Assembly (NCBI GenBank): GCA_029934915.1
Contig: JAOZLI010000017.1
Span: 2,647-19,702, forward strand
Direction of reading: 5' to 3'
Source: Desulfocapsa sp.
GTDB lineage: Bacteria; Desulfobacterota; Desulfobulbia; Desulfobulbales; Desulfocapsaceae
Length of the DNA stretch: 17,056 bases
Position numbers and translations under genes: made by a program. Shown here in pieces: positions 13,679 through 17,056 of the stretch. Within the stretch, counting starts at the first letter, position 1. The number at the start of each line of letters is the position of its first letter. The notes under the pieces were generated by a model that had not been told where the DNA came from, searched no databases, and saw nothing but the letters and a program-made list of their open reading frames with translations.

Positions 13679-16600
13679 ATGCTTAAAAAAATCATAAAAA
13701 AACTATTTTTCGCCTCTGTATTTTTCACCCTTTTTGCTGTTTGCGCTCTTTGGGGGCTGTTGCATTATCTGGTTGTTCTCCACCCAGGTGAGGAGATATC
13801 TCTCAGCAATATTCAATCGATTCTTGGCAAGGAAAGTCCTGTTCTTTACAGTGATGGTGTAACTCCTTTAGGCGTATTTTTCGATGATGCGCATCGGCAA
13901 TACGTTAGCTATGAGCAAATTCCTAAAAATTTTGTTAATGCGCTTGTGGCCTCGGAGGATAATCGTTTTTTTGAGCATTATGGCTTTGATGTAGTTTCCA
14001 TTGCACGTGCGGCCATAAAAAATTATGAGGCGGGAAGGGTAGTTCAGGGAGGCAGTACTCTGACTCAGCAGACTGCAAAAAATTTGTTTAAACGCTCTGG
14101 CAGGTCTTACGAAGCTAAGCTCAAAGAATTGCTCTATGCTCTTCGTCTTGAATACCACTATCCAAAAGAAAAGATTTTTGAATTTTATGCTAACCAGTTC
14201 TATGTCCGGGGAAATGGGCATGGCCTAGGTGTGGCTGCACGTTATTATTTTGACAAAAAAGCGGAGGAGTTATCCCTTCTTGAAAGTGCATTTATAGCAG
14301 GGAGTGTTAAACGTCCTAATTATTATAATCCTTTTATTCGTAAATCAGAGACATCGAAACAGGATGTTCAAAAACGGGTAAAGATTCGAGTTGCCTACGT
14401 CCTCAAACAAATGAATCTTCAGGGGATGATCAGCCAACAGCAATATCAGGATGCCATCAAGACTGATGTTGTCTTTCAGGAAGGGCAGGTTGGGTATGCC
14501 CTTGATTATGTCATGGAAATGGTGAAAAATGCGGTTGATACCGATGTTGTAAAAGATGCTCTTGAAGAGCATGGTATTTCCAATGTAGCCACTGCAGGCC
14601 TTCGTGTAATCACAAGTGTTGATAATGATTTACAAAAGGACACCCTCTATTGGTTGCGTCACGAACTTTCGCGCCTTGATATACGGCTTCGCGGATATAG
14701 TCGTGAAGAGGTGCAGCGGGAGTTGAAAAATACCAATTATCGTGGGGATGCCGAGGTCACTAAGGGTGCTTTTTTATTTGCTACCATCAGTGAGATAGTC
14801 GATGCTGAGATTCATGTTAGCTTTGGCGCCAAAAATGGGACAGGTGTTATTGATGAGCAAGGTCTGGCAAGGTCGTTGGAAGCCCTGGTTAAGTGGACCA
14901 ATAATCGATGGAGTGAAGTAAAAAAATCTGATAAGCCACTCCTGAGTAAAGAGCTCCAGGTTGGTGACAGGGTTTGGGTCAGTGTGAGAGACATTGACGA
15001 GGAAGGGGCTGTCTATCTTGATTTAGAGCGTTTCCCGCAACTACAGGGTGGGGCAATTATTTTTAAGGATGGCATGATTCAGGCCATGGCCGGGGGCGTT
15101 GAGAATCGATTTTACAATAGAGCCATTGCCGCAAAGAGGCCAATGGGGTCTGCTTTTAAGCCCTATTTGTATGCAGCAGCATTGCAGCTTGGTTGGAACA
15201 CCACAGACCTTTTACAGAATACTCGTGATGTTTTTGTTTATCAGGACCAACCTTATTTCCCAAGGCCTGATCACACAAATGCGGCGGATAGAGTGTCCAT
15301 GAGTTGGGCAGGGGTGAGGTCTGAAAATCTCGCTTCTATCTGGCTGCTTTATCATCTTTGTGATCACCTGTCTCCTGAAGATTTTACCGATCTTGCAACA
15401 CGGATAGGGCTTGCCCCTCGAGTCAAGAATGGCAGGCAAGAACCATATACGCTGTATCGTACCCGGATACGCGATAAACACGGAATTGTGTTAAATCGTT
15501 CAACTTTGATGGAAGCGGCGTATACTATTGCTGTACAAAATCTGGAAACCGATTTTCTTTTTGAAAACAAAGTTGATGAGTATGAGACATTGAGAAGTCT
15601 CCATTATGGCCGTAATTTTGATGAGTATGCAAAGCAGCTGAATATTACGGGACTTAAGGAGAAAGAATGGAATATACGTAAGAAAGTATTGCAGAATCAT
15701 TATCAAGCCCTTCTTGAGCGTAAGCAGGAACTATTAGAATATAAAATTTCCCTTGAAGAAATGGGTGATAATCCTTTTGGTCTTCCCGTTGTTGATCAGA
15801 TAGTCGCACTCTATTTTGATCGGGAGTTAAAACGTTATGTTTTTACAGAAAAAAATATAGAATCTGAAAACTTGTCACGTGTAGATACAAGCAGACTCTA
15901 TTCCTTTTTAATTCAAGCTGATCAAGCAACAGCAAGTAAATTCTGGGATGATGTGCTGCTGAATGGTTCCTTGAGTGCAGGTGCTTTAACATTGGTGGAA
16001 AAACAGGTGACTCGTGAGTATCAACGCCTGGTCTCTTTATCCCCATATAGCTTGGAAGTATTGGCAGGAGTACACGATTTTCGTGTTCTTGTTGGTTTGC
16101 AATATCTCATTCAATTGGGTAAGGCAATGGGAATTGAAAGCCAGTTAGATCCGGTACTTTCATTTCCACTTGGTTCAAATGTGGTTACGCTCCTTGAAAC
16201 AGTGAGAATGTATGAGGCAATGATGACTGGAACAGTTTCTCTTGCCGCTGCTAATGGAGAGCAGAAAGATCTGTTAACGGTGATTGATCGTATAGAGACA
16301 GCGGACGGGGAGGTTGTCTATCAGGCAAACATAAAAACCAAAAAATTGTTCTCACCTGAAGCTCAAATGAGCTTGAATCACATTTTAGAAAATACGGTTA
16401 CGTATGGAACTGGAAGATACGCTCAAAAACATGCAAGGTTACCGATAAATGAAAATGATGGAGCCGATTCCTTTGCAGCCATGGATCTTGTTATACCCTT
16501 ACTCGGAAAAACAGGAACAGCGAATAACTATACCAATGCGTCATTTTTTGGGTATTTACCTGGTGTGTCAAAGGGCGGAGCTGGCATGATCATCGAAGGG

Positions 16601-16999
16601 GGGTATTCCATTGGTACATATGTTGGTTTTGATAATAATAAAGCCATGCGCAGAAAGACCAGCAGGTTTACAGGCTCAAGCGGTGCATTACCAACCTGGA
16701 CTGCTCTTGTGAATACACTTTTGCGTGAGAAGGGATATGCAGAAAAACTGGATCCTGTGGATCTCTCGTTTTATGGCTTGACCTTGTTGCAAGAGGAGCT
16801 GGGTCAGGTAAATCTTATGGTCAATAAAGAGGATGGTGGACGGTTGCTACAACCTGTTGCAGAAGTTGACGAAAAAAACAGAACGATACCATCTATTACG
16901 ACTTTTGGTCAGATATATGAGACTGGCCGGTTTAAACCGCGCCGTAATTATAGTCCTTTCTGGGGAAATAACGGGGGCTTTGCCGAAACGGATTTGTGA
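13679..16999 (+). CDS. Class A penicillin-binding protein (glycosyltransferase GT51 plus transpeptidase) with an enlarged transpeptidase domain
   Basis: This is a 1106-residue bifunctional peptidoglycan synthase. One N-terminal membrane helix spans about residues 8-32. The GT51 domain shows EDNRFFEHYG at 93-102 with catalytic Glu93, QGGSTLTQQTAKN from 123, and KEKIFEFYANQFYVRGNGHG. An OB-like linker precedes the transpeptidase, whose motifs are SxxK (SAFK, Ser491/Lys494), SxN (SEN, 548-550) and KTG (944-946, GKTGTANN). All catalytic residues are present. The unusual part is the 394 residues between SxN and KTG, against 126 in E. coli PBP1b. The extra segment, roughly residues 600-830, is charged and includes a likely coiled coil near 660-700. 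The conserved LGSNVVTLLETVRMYE resumes at 831. The ATG at 13679 fits the membrane anchor. The divergent mltD suggests joint cell-wall remodelling. Confidence 0.95.
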   Translation: MLKKIIKKLFFASVFFTLFAVCALWGLLHYLVVLHPGEEISLSNIQSILGKESPVLYSDGVTPLGVFFDDAHRQYVSYEQIPKNFVNALVASEDNRFFEHYGFDVVSIARAAIKNYEAGRVVQGGSTLTQQTAKNLFKRSGRSYEAKLKELLYALRLEYHYPKEKIFEFYANQFYVRGNGHGLGVAARYYFDKKAEELSLLESAFIAGSVKRPNYYNPFIRKSETSKQDVQKRVKIRVAYVLKQMNLQGMISQQQYQDAIKTDVVFQEGQVGYALDYVMEMVKNAVDTDVVKDALEEHGISNVATAGLRVITSVDNDLQKDTLYWLRHELSRLDIRLRGYSREEVQRELKNTNYRGDAEVTKGAFLFATISEIVDAEIHVSFGAKNGTGVIDEQGLARSLEALVKWTNNRWSEVKKSDKPLLSKELQVGDRVWVSVRDIDEEGAVYLDLERFPQLQGGAIIFKDGMIQAMAGGVENRFYNRAIAAKRPMGSAFKPYLYAAALQLGWNTTDLLQNTRDVFVYQDQPYFPRPDHTNAADRVSMSWAGVRSENLASIWLLYHLCDHLSPEDFTDLATRIGLAPRVKNGRQEPYTLYRTRIRDKHGIVLNRSTLMEAAYTIAVQNLETDFLFENKVDEYETLRSLHYGRNFDEYAKQLNITGLKEKEWNIRKKVLQNHYQALLERKQELLEYKISLEEMGDNPFGLPVVDQIVALYFDRELKRYVFTEKNIESENLSRVDTSRLYSFLIQADQATASKFWDDVLLNGSLSAGALTLVEKQVTREYQRLVSLSPYSLEVLAGVHDFRVLVGLQYLIQLGKAMGIESQLDPVLSFPLGSNVVTLLETVRMYEAMMTGTVSLAAANGEQKDLLTVIDRIETADGEVVYQANIKTKKLFSPEAQMSLNHILENTVTYGTGRYAQKHARLPINENDGADSFAAMDLVIPLLGKTGTANNYTNASFFGYLPGVSKGGAGMIIEGGYSIGTYVGFDNNKAMRRKTSRFTGSSGALPTWTALVNTLLREKGYAEKLDPVDLSFYGLTLLQEELGQVNLMVNKEDGGRLLQPVAEVDEKNRTIPSITTFGQIYETGRFKPRRNYSPFWGNNGGFAETDL

Positions 17000-17056
17000 T
17001 AGCGCGTCCTTCCCTTGAAATATCAGTTTCTTCGTGATAAAACATGCTTAGGGTTC

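Noticed and set aside
17000..17056. Window end after the PBP gene
   Set aside because: These 57 bases show no ORF, hairpin with T-tract or repeat that I can support.

Overview
The window is a stretch of bacterial chromosome that is moderately AT-rich by eye. It carries the conserved translation/RNA-processing cluster nusA–ylxR–infB–rbfA–nrnA–truB–rpsO–pnp, then dut and a metallo-beta-lactamase (MBL) fold gene, and then a cell-envelope block. The gene order, the lipoprotein MltD with LysM repeats and the long class A penicillin-binding protein point to a Gram-negative bacterium. A deltaproteobacterium, perhaps of the Desulfobulbales, is my best guess; this is inference from order and protein style, not from a search. 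No tRNA, rRNA, CRISPR array, transposase or phage gene is visible.

Region 1 (1-5599, + strand): the acidic C-terminal tail of a protein that is probably NusA, containing a fresh tandem duplication; then ylxR, infB, rbfA, nrnA and truB. Most junctions overlap or are tight, which suggests one operon. The exception is infB–rbfA, where a hairpin-forming AAAGT-rich repeat of about 96 bp fills the gap and rbfA has no visible Shine-Dalgarno. Region 2 (5600-8309, + strand): rpsO with a structured leader and a TTG start, a perfect TATAAT and a large terminator-like stem-loop in the rpsO–pnp gap, pnp, and a strong intrinsic terminator.

Region 3 (8310-10079): dut and a YycJ/WalJ-like MBL gene, bracketed by two 183-bp copies of one non-coding element in opposite orientation. 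Each copy is a nested inverted repeat. The two copies differ at their ends, but the differences are matched between the left and right arms of each copy, so pairing is kept. This is the most unusual feature of the window.

Region 4 (10080-16999): on the minus strand, mltD (three LysM repeats), its terminator, a TraB-family membrane protein and yhbY. Divergently on the plus strand lies a 1106-residue class A penicillin-binding protein whose transpeptidase domain holds a large extra segment between its SxN and KTG motifs.

Together the genes cover transcription antitermination/termination, ribosome assembly and initiation, RNA modification and decay, dUTP removal, and peptidoglycan synthesis and cleavage. 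Nearly all are housekeeping genes. The novelty lies in the non-coding elements, the leader structures and the unusual PBP.
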